DNA from: JBJHAX01 sp050480705
Lineage (GTDB): Bacteria; Actinomycetota; Nitriliruptoria; Nitriliruptorales; Nitriliruptoraceae
Reading direction: 5' to 3'
NCBI GenBank assembly: GCA_050480705.1
Contig: JBJHAX010000003.1
Coordinates: forward strand, 1-64,000
DNA length: 64,000 nucleotides
In this document: piece after piece, positions 1 through 8,254 of the stretch
Layout of the letters: the number at the start of each line of letters is the position of its first letter
How positions within the stretch are numbered: position 1 is the stretch's first letter
Notes under the pieces: generated by a model
Seen by the model: only the letters and a program-made list of their open reading frames with translations
Database searches by the model: none
Told to the model about the DNA's origin: nothing
Translations under genes and position numbers: made by a program

Positions 1-102
1 CTGGGCAACCGGCTCGTGGGCATCTTCCACGGCTGCCTCCGCCACCAGACCCTCTACGACGAACACACCGCCTGGGCACACCGCACCACCCTCGTCGCTT
101 GA
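1..102 (+). CDS. C-terminal end of an IS110-type transposase (partial)
   Basis: The window opens inside a reading frame. Its last 33 codons read LGNRLVGIFHG, then LRHQTLYDEHTAWAHR, and stop at 100-102. This resembles the C-terminal tail of IS110-family (transposase_20) proteins as I remember them. The catalytic domains lie outside the window, so I cannot tell whether the element is intact. IS110 elements usually lack long terminal inverted repeats and none is seen after the stop. The family call rests on a short tail only. Confidence 0.5.
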   Translation: MGNRLVGIFHGCLRHQTLYDEHTAWAHRTTLVA

Positions 103-165
103 CACTTGCGACCGTGGGATATCTAGTCTCGTCCGCGAGGGACGATTCCGGTGGGCGTGCGGGTG

Positions 166-1164
166 ATGCAGGCAGCGTATTACGAACGGACCGGGGCAGC
201 CGCCGAGGTGCTGCTCGTCGACTCGCTGCCCGACCCGGAGCCCGGACCCGGCGAGGTTCGCGTCCGGGTGCACCTCTCCGCCGTCAACCCGACGGACTGG
301 AAGGCACGGGCGCCAGGCAGCCGGCTGGAGGCATCGGGTGGACCCGGCCTCGTCTGGCCACGCCAGATCCCCGGTCAGGATGGCGCCGGCATCATCGATT
401 CGGTCGGATCGGGGGTCGATCCGGCCCGGATCGGCGAGCGCGTCTGGGTCTACCTCGCGGCAGCCGGACGAGCACAGGGGACGGCAGCCGAGTACGTATC
501 TGTTCCGCAGGAGCAGGCGAAACCGCTGCCCGACGCCGTGGGATTCGAACAGGGTGCTGGGATCGGCATCCCGTTCATCACCGCCCACCGCTGCGTGCAC
601 GCCGATGGTGACGTGCAGGGCCAGACGGTCCTGGTGACCGGCGGTGCGGGAGCCGTCGGCCACGCCGCCGTGCAGCTCGCTCGGCTGGCCGGAGCTCGCG
701 TGGTGGCGACCGTGAGTTCGGTGAAGAAGGCCGAACTCGCCACCGCCGCCGGCGCACACGTCGTACTCGACTACACCGAGGCGGCATTCGCGGAACAGCT
801 CGCCGACGCAACACCCGACGGGATCCAGCGTGTCGTCGATGTGGATTTGTCCGCCAATTTCTCGACCTACGTCGGTGCGCTGGAGGTCGGTGCAACCGTG
901 GCTTCGTATGCGACCGACACGTCAGGTGTCGCCAGGTTCGCGCACATGGCGGCGATGGAGCGCAACGCGGTGATGAGGTTCGTGCTGCTCTACACGATCC
1001 AGCCTGGCGAGCTTCACGCAGCAGCCGATGACATCAATGCCGTGCTCGGCGCCGGCGACCTGCGTAGCCTGCCTGCGACGACGTATCCGCTCGAGCAGAT
1101 CGCCGAAGCCCACGATGCGGTCCAGGCCGGCACGCTCGGTCGCGTCCTCGTCGAGATTCCGTAG
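166..1164 (+). CDS. Zinc-independent NADPH:quinone oxidoreductase (MDR family)
   Basis: This 332-residue protein belongs to the medium-chain dehydrogenase/reductase superfamily and probably reduces quinones or enones with NADPH in the cytosol. A GroES-like N-terminal half (about 1-120) precedes a Rossmann fold with the nucleotide loop GGAGAVG near residues 159-165. The cysteine and histidine cluster of zinc alcohol dehydrogenases is not evident, which fits the quinone oxidoreductase branch. I chose ATG 166 because MQAAYYERTG is a typical family start; a GTG at 151 in the same frame is the alternative. It stands alone between the transposase remnant and an amidase, so context does not suggest a substrate. 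Confidence 0.8.
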   Translation: MQAAYYERTGAAAEVLLVDSLPDPEPGPGEVRVRVHLSAVNPTDWKARAPGSRLEASGGPGLVWPRQIPGQDGAGIIDSVGSGVDPARIGERVWVYLAAAGRAQGTAAEYVSVPQEQAKPLPDAVGFEQGAGIGIPFITAHRCVHADGDVQGQTVLVTGGAGAVGHAAVQLARLAGARVVATVSSVKKAELATAAGAHVVLDYTEAAFAEQLADATPDGIQRVVDVDLSANFSTYVGALEVGATVASYATDTSGVARFAHMAAMERNAVMRFVLLYTIQPGELHAAADDINAVLGAGDLRSLPATTYPLEQIAEAHDAVQAGTLGRVLVEIP

Positions 1165-1206
1165 TGCTGACAGCGTCCGTTGGGGTGTGCGAACAAGCGA
1201 GGGATC

Positions 1207-2637
1207 ATGGGTGACGACCTGATCGGCCTGACCGCAACCGAAGCGGTCGACAACCTGCGTGCCGGGGAAGTGACGCCGACCGAGTTGCTCGACGCGGCAC
1301 TGGCACGGATGGACGCCGTTGAAGCGCAGGTCAACGCCCTGCCCACGCGCAGCGAGGCACGTGCACGTGAGGCGATCGCCCAGCTTCCGCCCCCGGACCA
1401 GATGCCTGCGAACAGCCTGGCCGGCCTGCCGATCGCCATCAAGGACCTCACGCCCGTCGCGGGTGTTCGCACCACCTACGGGTCTCCTCTGCACGCAGAC
1501 AACGTCCCGCAGTACTCCGGCGTCGTCGTCGAGCGCCTCGAGGCACACGGCGCGATCGTGCTCGCGAAGTCGAACACGCCCGAGCTCGGAACTGGGGCGA
1601 ACACCTTCAACGATGTGTTCGGGGAGACACGCAACCCCTGGGACACGACCCGCAATTCGGGGGGATCGTCGGGCGGTGCAGCTGCCGCACTCGCCACCGG
1701 GGAGATCTGGCTCGCCCACGGCACCGACCTCGGAGGGTCGCTTCGCACCCCTGCGGCCTTCTGCGGCGTCGTGGGGCTTCGGCCGTCACCTGGACGGGTC
1801 GCTCGCGGACCGGACGGCCAACTCTTCGACTACGGCGGCGTCGACGGCCCGATGGGGCGAACCGTTGCGGACACCGCGCTGTTTCTGGACGTGATGTCGG
1901 GCCACGACACAACCGACCCGATCTCGTTCGACGGGCCGCCGACGTCGTTCGTCGATGCGGTGCGGCAAGCCGAACCGCCGGCACGTATCGCCTACACCCC
2001 GGACCTCGACGGGTTCACCCCGGTGGATGACGAGGTCGCGCGTATCTGCGAGGACGCTGTCCGGTCGCTCGAGGCGCTCGGCACTTCAGTCGAGATCGCC
2101 TGCCCGGACCTGACGGATCTCTACACGGTCTACCACGCTCTGCGCGGCGAGGTGTACGCGCACTTCGGTCAGCAACTCGATGACGAGGCGCGGCAGGTCG
2201 TGCGCTCTGAGATCCGCTGGAACATCGAGGCCGGTGAGCGGGCAACGGGCGCGCAGCTTGCCAAAGCACGCATCGGACGCAACAGGCTGTATCACGAGTT
2301 CGTTCGTTTCCTCGACGACCGCACCGTGCTCGCGCTTCCCGGCGCGATCGTTGCGCCCCCGCCGATCGAGATCCGATACCTCGAGGAACTCCACGGTCAC
2401 ACGTTCCCCACCTACATCGACTGGGTCAGCGTGACCTTCCTGTCGACGGTTGTGGCATGCCCATCCGTCGTGGTTCCCGCTGGTCTGACGCAACAGGGGC
2501 TGCCCGTCGGGTTGCAGCTCATCGGTCCTCCCCGTGGCGAAGCCCAGGTCCTCGCGGTCGCCGCACTCATCGAGAATCAGGTCGGCTTCCCGGCCCGCCT
2601 CCCGATCGATCCGCGCCCGGCCGCGGCGACCTCCTGA
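1207..2637 (+). CDS. Amidase signature family hydrolase
   Basis: This 476-residue amidase-signature enzyme carries the full Ser-cisSer-Lys triad: Lys79 in AIKDL, the cis-serine in GGSSGG at 152-157 and the nucleophile near Ser178 in DLGGSLR. Members hydrolyse carboxamides to acids and ammonia, and substrate is hard to predict from sequence. It is not GatA by context, since gatB and gatC are absent and the neighbours are an oxidoreductase and hisD. ATG 1207 starts 42 bases after the oxidoreductase stop; an earlier GTG-type start at 1180 would add nine residues that look unrelated to the family. The two genes may be cotranscribed. Confidence 0.85.
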   Translation: MGDDLIGLTATEAVDNLRAGEVTPTELLDAALARMDAVEAQVNALPTRSEARAREAIAQLPPPDQMPANSLAGLPIAIKDLTPVAGVRTTYGSPLHADNVPQYSGVVVERLEAHGAIVLAKSNTPELGTGANTFNDVFGETRNPWDTTRNSGGSSGGAAAALATGEIWLAHGTDLGGSLRTPAAFCGVVGLRPSPGRVARGPDGQLFDYGGVDGPMGRTVADTALFLDVMSGHDTTDPISFDGPPTSFVDAVRQAEPPARIAYTPDLDGFTPVDDEVARICEDAVRSLEALGTSVEIACPDLTDLYTVYHALRGEVYAHFGQQLDDEARQVVRSEIRWNIEAGERATGAQLAKARIGRNRLYHEFVRFLDDRTVLALPGAIVAPPPIEIRYLEELHGHTFPTYIDWVSVTFLSTVVACPSVVVPAGLTQQGLPVGLQLIGPPRGEAQVLAVAALIENQVGFPARLPIDPRPAAATS

Positions 2638-2790
2638 CACGCGCCGTCAACGGGGGAGCGGGGATCGGCGTGGGGCAGCTGCCACGCGACGCTGTGAGTG
2701 CTGGAACGCCGGTAGCCTCACCCGGCGCAACGTGGCGCCAGCACCGCTGCCGCGCGCCTATTCCACGACCCCGCTTCGGCGAGCGTGCAC

Positions 2791-4092
2791 ATGACCCGAC
2801 TGACCCTGCTCGACCTGCGCGATGACGACCGTGATCCGCGCGGGCTCGTCCCTCGGCCGAACGAGCAGATGGCCGAAGCACACGACGCGGTCGCACCGAT
2901 CATCGAAGATGTCCGCATCCGGGGCGACGCTGCAGTCGCGGAGTACACACAGCGCTTCGACCTGGTCGCCCGGGACGAACTGCTGGTGGGCGCAGACGTA
3001 CGCGCTGCTGCCCTCGAAGGCCTCGACGGGGAGCTTCGCACAGCGCTCGAGCGCGCAATCGACCAGGTGCGCTGGTTCCACGAACGGGCGCGGCCGGACG
3101 ACTGGCAGGAGGATCGCGACGGTGCGTTGATGGGGCAGTGGCATCGCCCCGTCGAACGGGTCGGCGTCTACGTCCCGGGCGGCAAGGCCGCCTATCCATC
3201 GACCGTGGTGATGACGGTTGTGCCTGCACAGGTCGCCGGTGTCGAACAGATCGTCTTGTGTTCGCCTCCCGGTTCCGACAGCGGCGAGCCCGATGCCACC
3301 GTGATCGCGGTCGCGGAGTTGCTCGGCGTGGACGTCGTCGTCGCTGCCGGTGGTGCGCAGGCGATCGCAGCGATGGCGTTCGGAACCGAATCGGTGCCGG
3401 TGTGCGACAAGGTGGTGGGGCCGGGAAACGCCTACGTGGCGGCAGCCAAACAGCAGGTGCAGGCGCGTGGCGTGTGCGGCATCGACGCGTTCGCGGGCCC
3501 GACGGAGATCGCCATCGTCGCCGACGAAAGCGCGGATGCTTCGATCATCGCTGCCGACCTCGTCGCTCAGGCCGAACACGACGAACTCGCCGGCGTCCTG
3601 CTGATCACGACCTCCCCACAGCTCGTGGACGACGTCGAGCGCACGCTCGAGTTCGAAGTCGAGCACGCCGCCCATCGCGAACGCATCGAGGCTGCGCTCG
3701 CAGGGCAGGGGACCGCGGTGATCGTGCGCGATATCGACCAGGCCGTCGCGGTCGCCGAGGCGTATGCCGCCGAACATCTCGAGATCCACACGGTCGCTGC
3801 TGCTTCCGTCGCTGAGCGGGTCCGCTACGCCGGAACGACGTTCATCGGCCACAACACACCGGTGTCACTCGGCGATTACGCGGCCGGCCCCAACCACACC
3901 CTGCCGGTTCAAGGAACCGCCCGGTTCGCGAGTGGGCTGACCACAGCCTCCTACATGGTGACCGTGAACCATGTCACCTACACGCGCGAGGCACTCGCCG
4001 ACCTCGCCCCCAGTGTGCAGCAGCTCGCAGCGGCAGAGAACCTTCCGGCCCACTGGCGTGCCGTCGACGTCCGTCTGAATGGGCAACGATGA
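2791..4092 (+). CDS. hisD: Histidinol dehydrogenase
   Basis: HisD (433 residues) oxidises L-histidinol to L-histidine in two NAD-dependent steps, the end of the pathway. Hallmarks are GVYVPGGKAAYPST, AAGGAQAIAAMAFGT, VVGPGNAYVAAAK and the zinc region around QAEHDE, followed by the active-site segment AAEHLEIHT. ATG 2791 (MTRLTLLDLR) is preferred over an in-frame GTG six bases upstream. It is the first gene of the his block; the 153-base gap before it contains a possible -10 TAGCCT near 2712 but no clear leader structure. Its stop overlaps hisC in an ATGA junction. No second copy is present in the window. Confidence 0.95.
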   Translation: MTRLTLLDLRDDDRDPRGLVPRPNEQMAEAHDAVAPIIEDVRIRGDAAVAEYTQRFDLVARDELLVGADVRAAALEGLDGELRTALERAIDQVRWFHERARPDDWQEDRDGALMGQWHRPVERVGVYVPGGKAAYPSTVVMTVVPAQVAGVEQIVLCSPPGSDSGEPDATVIAVAELLGVDVVVAAGGAQAIAAMAFGTESVPVCDKVVGPGNAYVAAAKQQVQARGVCGIDAFAGPTEIAIVADESADASIIAADLVAQAEHDELAGVLLITTSPQLVDDVERTLEFEVEHAAHRERIEAALAGQGTAVIVRDIDQAVAVAEAYAAEHLEIHTVAAASVAERVRYAGTTFIGHNTPVSLGDYAAGPNHTLPVQGTARFASGLTTASYMVTVNHVTYTREALADLAPSVQQLAAAENLPAHWRAVDVRLNGQR

Positions 4093-5180
4093 ACACCCCG
4101 ACGTCCCCGGACGGCCGTGTCCCGGTGCGCCACGACCTGCTCGGTGTCGAACCGTACGGAGCGCCGCAACTCGACGTGCCTGTGCGGCTCAACACCAACG
4201 AGACCCCCTACCCGCCTCCGAGGTCGTTTGTCGAAGCGCTCGTCGCGAAATTGGACGTGCCTGAGCTCAACCGCTATCCGGACCGTGACCATGTCGCATT
4301 GCGGGAGGCGATCGCGACCCGGCATGCGCTCGACGTGAGCCAGGTATGGGCCGCCAACGGATCGAACGAGATCCTCGTGCAGCTCCTTCAGGCCTACGGT
4401 GGTCCGGGACGCAGCGCGCTGACGTTCCAACCGAGCTATTCGATGTACCCAGAGCTGTGTCGCACGACGTCGACGTCGCTGGTGACATGCGACCGTGACG
4501 CGAACCTGCGTCTAGACGCCGACCTCGCACGGGCGGCGCTGGCGGACCACGACCCTGATCTGATTCTTCTCGCCTCGCCGAACAACCCGGTCGGTGATCT
4601 CGTTGAGGGAGAGGTCGTGCGCGCGCTGCATGACGATTCGCGTGCACTCGTCGTGGTGGACGAGGCGTATGTGGAGTTCGCCGGCGACGACGCGAGTGCA
4701 CTTGCGATGCTCGAGGCGTGTGAACGCCTGGTGATCGTGCGCACCTTCTCAAAAGCGTTCAGGCTCGCGGGCCTGCGACTGGGCTACCTCGTGGCGGCGC
4801 CGTGGGTCATCGCCGATATTCAGAAGGTGCGCCTGCCCTACCACCTCGACACGATCAAACAGATGGCCGGCATCATCGCCATCGAGCAGGAAGCATTCTT
4901 TCTCGACCATCGCCGCGAGATCGCCGTAGAGCGTGAACGCATCGTTGCGAGCCTGGCCGACACCGACATAGAGGTCTTCACGTCGGCAGCGAACTTCCTG
5001 CTGATGCGCGTCGGACACGGCGAGGTGTTCCAGCGGTTGCTCGACCGGGGTGTGCTCGTACGTGACGTCTCGTCACAGCCGGCACTGGCCGGATGCGTGC
5101 GGGTGACCGTGGGCACGCCACAGGAGAATGACGCGTTCATCGCCGCGCTGCGCGAGGTGATGGACGCGTCAGGCGGGTGA
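4089..5180 (+). CDS. hisC: Histidinol-phosphate aminotransferase
   Basis: HisC is a 363-residue fold-type I PLP enzyme that transaminates imidazole acetol phosphate with glutamate to histidinol phosphate. Visible features are the NTNETPYPPP substrate segment, SPNNPVG near 163-169, the PLP-pyridine aspartate in VVVDEAYVEF (D191) and the Schiff-base lysine K222 in TFSKAFRLAGLRLGY. The ATG overlaps the hisD stop (ATGA), so translation is probably coupled. The length is normal. Related aminotransferases act on aromatic amino acids, but position inside the his block settles the role. Confidence 0.94.
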   Translation: MNTPTSPDGRVPVRHDLLGVEPYGAPQLDVPVRLNTNETPYPPPRSFVEALVAKLDVPELNRYPDRDHVALREAIATRHALDVSQVWAANGSNEILVQLLQAYGGPGRSALTFQPSYSMYPELCRTTSTSLVTCDRDANLRLDADLARAALADHDPDLILLASPNNPVGDLVEGEVVRALHDDSRALVVVDEAYVEFAGDDASALAMLEACERLVIVRTFSKAFRLAGLRLGYLVAAPWVIADIQKVRLPYHLDTIKQMAGIIAIEQEAFFLDHRREIAVERERIVASLADTDIEVFTSAANFLLMRVGHGEVFQRLLDRGVLVRDVSSQPALAGCVRVTVGTPQENDAFIAALREVMDASGG

Positions 5181-5268
5181 CCCGACGTACGCTGCGAAGC
5201 ACAAGCCGAAACGCGGCACGCTGCCGGCGCGACATCGACGAGTCGCCGCACGACCAAGGACCATCGAC

Positions 5269-5856
5269 GTGACGAACCGATCCGCACGCGTTGAGCGCGA
5301 CACGCGTGAGACGCGCATCCGTGTCGAACTCGACCTCGACGGAACCGGGGAGTGCGACGTTCACACCGGTGTGGCGTTCTTCGACCACATGCTCGATCAG
5401 TTGGGCCGCCACGGCAGACTCGATCTCGTCGTGCATGCCGACGGCGATCTCGAGATCGATGCTCACCACACCGTGGAGGACACCGGCATCGCGATCGGTC
5501 AAGCACTGGCCGAGGCGTGGGGTGACCGTGCGGGCGTGGAACGTTTCGGCGACGCGACGGTGCCCATCGACGAGGCGCTGGCACGCGTCGCAGTCGACTT
5601 GTCGGGACGGCCCTATCTCGTCTACGAGGTCGACACACCCGTCGAGGTCGTCGGGACGTTCGAAACGACGTTGGTGCGCCACTTCTTCGAAGCGCTCGTC
5701 GCCAACGCGCGCATCTCGCTACACGTCGACCTGTTGCGAGGCGACAACACCCACCACGCCTACGAAGCGGTGTTCAAAGGCGTCGCCGTCGCGTTGCGCC
5801 GCGCCGTTGCCGTGACCGGCGCCGGGGTGCCCTCGACGAAGGGTGTGCTGCAGTGA
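5269..5856 (+). CDS. hisB: Imidazoleglycerol-phosphate dehydratase
   Basis: This is a monofunctional HisB of 195 residues, without the N-terminal phosphatase domain of the enterobacterial fusion, so histidinol phosphatase must be encoded elsewhere. It dehydrates imidazoleglycerol phosphate to imidazole acetol phosphate. The two metal-binding motifs are DAHHTVEDTG and NTHHAYEAVFKG. The GTG start at 5269 has an AAGGA ribosome-binding site at 5256-5260. An 88-base gap after hisC holds a possible -10 TACGCT near 5187. Confidence 0.95.
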   Translation: MTNRSARVERDTRETRIRVELDLDGTGECDVHTGVAFFDHMLDQLGRHGRLDLVVHADGDLEIDAHHTVEDTGIAIGQALAEAWGDRAGVERFGDATVPIDEALARVAVDLSGRPYLVYEVDTPVEVVGTFETTLVRHFFEALVANARISLHVDLLRGDNTHHAYEAVFKGVAVALRRAVAVTGAGVPSTKGVLQ

Positions 5857-5881
5857 CCGGTGCGCAGTGCGCGACGGGGCC

Positions 5882-6508
5882 ATGATCGCCCCGGCTGCAC
5901 GCGTCGCCGTGCTCGATTACGAAGCAGGCAACGTGCGGTCGGCGCGCCGTGCATTCAGCGCAGCGGGTGCTGACGCATTCATCACCGGCGACGCGGACGT
6001 GGCCGCTGGCGCCGATGCACTGGTGGTGCCAGGTGTCGGCCATTTCGATTCATGCCTGTCGTACCTGCGCGAGGCGGGACTCGAACAACTGCTCCGCACG
6101 TGGATCGACGGCCAGCGCCCCGTTTTCGGGATCTGCGTGGGCATGCAGCTTCTCTACGAGACGTCCGAGGAGGGATCGCAGCCCGGACTGGGGCTGCTGC
6201 CCGGCCGCGTTGTGCGCTTTGCATCGGGCGGGGTGGTGCCGCACCTTGGCTGGGATGTCGTGCGTGGTGTCGCGGATGACGAACTCGTCGACCCGGTCGA
6301 CGGGCGACACGTGTACTTCACCCATTCGTTCTATGCGCTGCCCGACGACGACACGCATGTTCTGGGTCGCTGCAGCTACGGCGGCGAAGACTTCCCCTGC
6401 CTCGTGCGTGAAGGCAGCGTGGTGGGCACACAGTTCCACCCGGAGAAGTCGGGTCGGGTCGGACAGCAGCTCCTGGAGCGCTGGGTGGCGTCGCTCGCCG
6501 CGACCTGA
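5882..6508 (+). CDS. hisH: Imidazole glycerol phosphate synthase, glutaminase subunit
   Basis: HisH (208 residues) is the class I glutamine amidotransferase that feeds ammonia to HisF. The nucleophile lies in FGICVGMQLL and the His-Glu pair in FHPEKSG; the N-terminal VLDYEAGNVRS is the usual HisH strand and oxyanion region. ATG 5882 gives the family N-terminus; longer in-frame starts overlapping hisB add a cysteine-rich stretch without similarity. Its partner hisF lies two genes downstream, a common actinobacterial order (hisH-hisA-hisF). Confidence 0.94.
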   Translation: MIAPAARVAVLDYEAGNVRSARRAFSAAGADAFITGDADVAAGADALVVPGVGHFDSCLSYLREAGLEQLLRTWIDGQRPVFGICVGMQLLYETSEEGSQPGLGLLPGRVVRFASGGVVPHLGWDVVRGVADDELVDPVDGRHVYFTHSFYALPDDDTHVLGRCSYGGEDFPCLVREGSVVGTQFHPEKSGRVGQQLLERWVASLAAT

Positions 6509-6536
6509 TGTGCGCCCTCGCGGGCACCTGACCCGG

Positions 6537-6551
6537 GCTCAGTACGCTCGC
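6537..6551 (+). promoter_or_regulatory. Possible promoter -10 region upstream of hisA
   Basis: The segment GCTCAGTACGCTCGC contains an actinobacterial-type -10 hexamer TACGCT at 6543-6548, in the 134-base gap between hisH and hisA. The same 15 bases recur at 33341-33355 before uvrA, and a shorter version lies before uvrC. No convincing -35 is visible, so this is a weak call. Confidence 0.3.
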
Positions 6552-6642
6552 ATTCCCCACCAATGACCCGCGCACGGCACGAAGCCGCATGCGAAACGCC
6601 CACACTGCGCTCGCTGGTCGTGCCGACGATCCGGAGATCGAC

Positions 6643-7374
6643 GTGTTCACCCTGTATCCCGCCATCGACATCCGCGATGGCCGCGCGGTCCGCCTCACCC
6701 AGGGTCGGGCCGACGAGGAGACGGTCTACGACGAGGATCCGGTCGCAGCGGCGCACCGATTCGCCGAACAAGGCGCGGAATGGCTGCACGTGGTCGATCT
6801 CGACGCTGCATTCACAGGCGAGCCCCGCAATCGCCACCTGATCGCTGAGATCGCTCGTGCGACGACCTGCCGCATCCAGGCCTCGGGCGGCGTCAGGACG
6901 CTGGACGATGTCGTCGCATCACTGGAGTACGGCGCCGAACGCGTCGTGCTCGGCACGATGGCGCTGAGCGACCCGTCCTTCGTCGAGCGGGTCCTCGACG
7001 AGGTCGGACCGCGCATCGCGGTCGGGCTCGACGCCGACGGAACGACGTTGCGTGCACGGGGCTGGACCGAGAACGCCGGCGACCTCTTCGATGCGATCGC
7101 GCTGTTCACCACGATGGGCGTGCCCCGGTTCGTCTACACCGACGTCGCCCGTGACGGCATGCTTGCGGGCCCCAACCTCGACATGCTGCGTCGCGTCGCC
7201 GACGCGACCGACGCCTCGGTCACCGCGTCCGGCGGCGTGTCCGGAGCCGACGACCTGCGCGCGCTGGCCCGGTGCCATCCACGTGTCGATGCGGCGATCG
7301 TCGGCAAGGCCCTGTACGCGGGCGCGGTCTCTCTGCCGGAGGCACTCGCGGCGATCGTGCCGGAGACGACGTGA
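6643..7374 (+). CDS. hisA: Phosphoribosyl isomerase (HisA, possibly bifunctional PriA)
   Basis: This 243-residue (beta/alpha)8 barrel isomerises ProFAR to PRFAR. The acid/base aspartates are in PAIDIRDG and VYTDVARDG, and phosphate loops are QASGGVR and TASGGVSG. The Arg-Gly-Trp in RARGWTENAGDL matches the segment that lets actinobacterial PriA also act as phosphoribosylanthranilate isomerase (TrpF). Since trpC, trpB and trpA lie downstream without trpF, a dual role is plausible. GTG 6643 is chosen because GGAG at 6633-6636 sits six bases upstream and VFTLYPAIDIR is the natural start; an upstream in-frame start at 6589 would add 18 odd residues. Confidence 0.92.
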   Translation: MFTLYPAIDIRDGRAVRLTQGRADEETVYDEDPVAAAHRFAEQGAEWLHVVDLDAAFTGEPRNRHLIAEIARATTCRIQASGGVRTLDDVVASLEYGAERVVLGTMALSDPSFVERVLDEVGPRIAVGLDADGTTLRARGWTENAGDLFDAIALFTTMGVPRFVYTDVARDGMLAGPNLDMLRRVADATDASVTASGGVSGADDLRALARCHPRVDAAIVGKALYAGAVSLPEALAAIVPETT

Positions 7375-8168
7375 ACGGCATGGCCACGTCGACGCTTGCG
7401 GTGCGCGTCATCCCGTGCCTGGACGTCACCGGAGGACGTGTCGTCAAAGGTGTGCAGTTCGTCGACCTTCGTGACGCCGGTGATCCGGTCGAACTGGCGC
7501 GTGCCTACGACCGCGAAGGCGCCGATGAACTCGTCTTCCTCGATATCACCGCCTCCAGCGACGGTCGCGCGACGATGGTCGACGTCGTCGAACGCGTCGC
7601 CGACGAAGTATCGATTCCGTTCGCGGTCGGGGGCGGGCTGCGCACCGTTGACGATGCACGGCGCATGCTCCGAGCGGGCGCGGACAAGATCGCGTTCAAC
7701 ACCGCCGCGGTGACACGGCCGCAACTGCTGGCCGATGCCGCAGCCGCGTTCGGATCCCAGTCGGTGGTGGTTGCGGTGGACGCGCGACGCCGTGCCAGCG
7801 ACGATCCCACGAAGGGCTGGATCGTGACGACCCACGGGGGGCGGACGCCGACGGAGATCGATGCTGTCGCATGGTGTGCGGACGCCGCAGAGCAGGGTGC
7901 CGGCGAGATCCTGCTCACCTCGATGGACCGCGACGGCACCGGTGACGGCTTCGATCTGGCGCTGTTGGCTGCGGTCACCTCAGCAGTGCGCGTGCCTGTG
8001 ATCGCCTCAGGTGGCGCAGGGCACGCTCAGCACATGGTCGAAGCAGTCCAGCACGGCGCCTCGGCGGTGCTCGCCGCATCGATCTTCCACTTCGGTGCGT
8101 TGCGGATCGCTGACGTGAAGGACCGAATGGCCCAGGCTGGGGTGCCGGTGCGACCCGTCACGGGATGA
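7371..8168 (+). CDS. hisF: Imidazole glycerol phosphate synthase, cyclase subunit
   Basis: HisF closes the imidazole ring of imidazoleglycerol phosphate and releases AICAR, using ammonia from HisH. The catalytic aspartates are in VIPCLDVTGGRVVKG and VVVAVDARR; phosphate-binding segments are AVGGGLRT and IASGGAGH. The GTG at 7371 overlaps the hisA stop (GTGA) and has GGAG five bases upstream; ATG 7380 is the alternative start. It is the last gene before an opposing transcription unit, with a hairpin just downstream. Confidence 0.94.
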   Translation: MNGMATSTLAVRVIPCLDVTGGRVVKGVQFVDLRDAGDPVELARAYDREGADELVFLDITASSDGRATMVDVVERVADEVSIPFAVGGGLRTVDDARRMLRAGADKIAFNTAAVTRPQLLADAAAAFGSQSVVVAVDARRRASDDPTKGWIVTTHGGRTPTEIDAVAWCADAAEQGAGEILLTSMDRDGTGDGFDLALLAAVTSAVRVPVIASGGAGHAQHMVEAVQHGASAVLAASIFHFGALRIADVKDRMAQAGVPVRPVTG

Positions 8169-8203
8169 CACCGCTGCGGTCCACCTAGCAACACGCGGCG
8201 TCC

Positions 8204-8251
8204 GCGTGGCGGCCTGGCGGGGGTCTCGGCACGCCCGCCAGACCGCCGCGT
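8204..8251. terminator. Bidirectional hairpin between hisF and the DUF2510 gene
   Basis: GGCGG-C-CTGGCGGG (8208-8221) pairs with CCCGCCAG-A-CCGCC (8234-8247): thirteen pairs with one mismatch and a 12-base loop, extendable by wobble pairs. It lies between two convergent stop codons. There is no U-tract, so intrinsic termination is inferred from position and stability. Confidence 0.55.
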
Positions 8252-8254
8252 CGG

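Noticed and set aside
2637..2791. Histidine attenuator or T-box leader before hisD
   Set aside because: No run of His codons in a short ORF, T-box sequence or stable terminator/antiterminator pair is visible.
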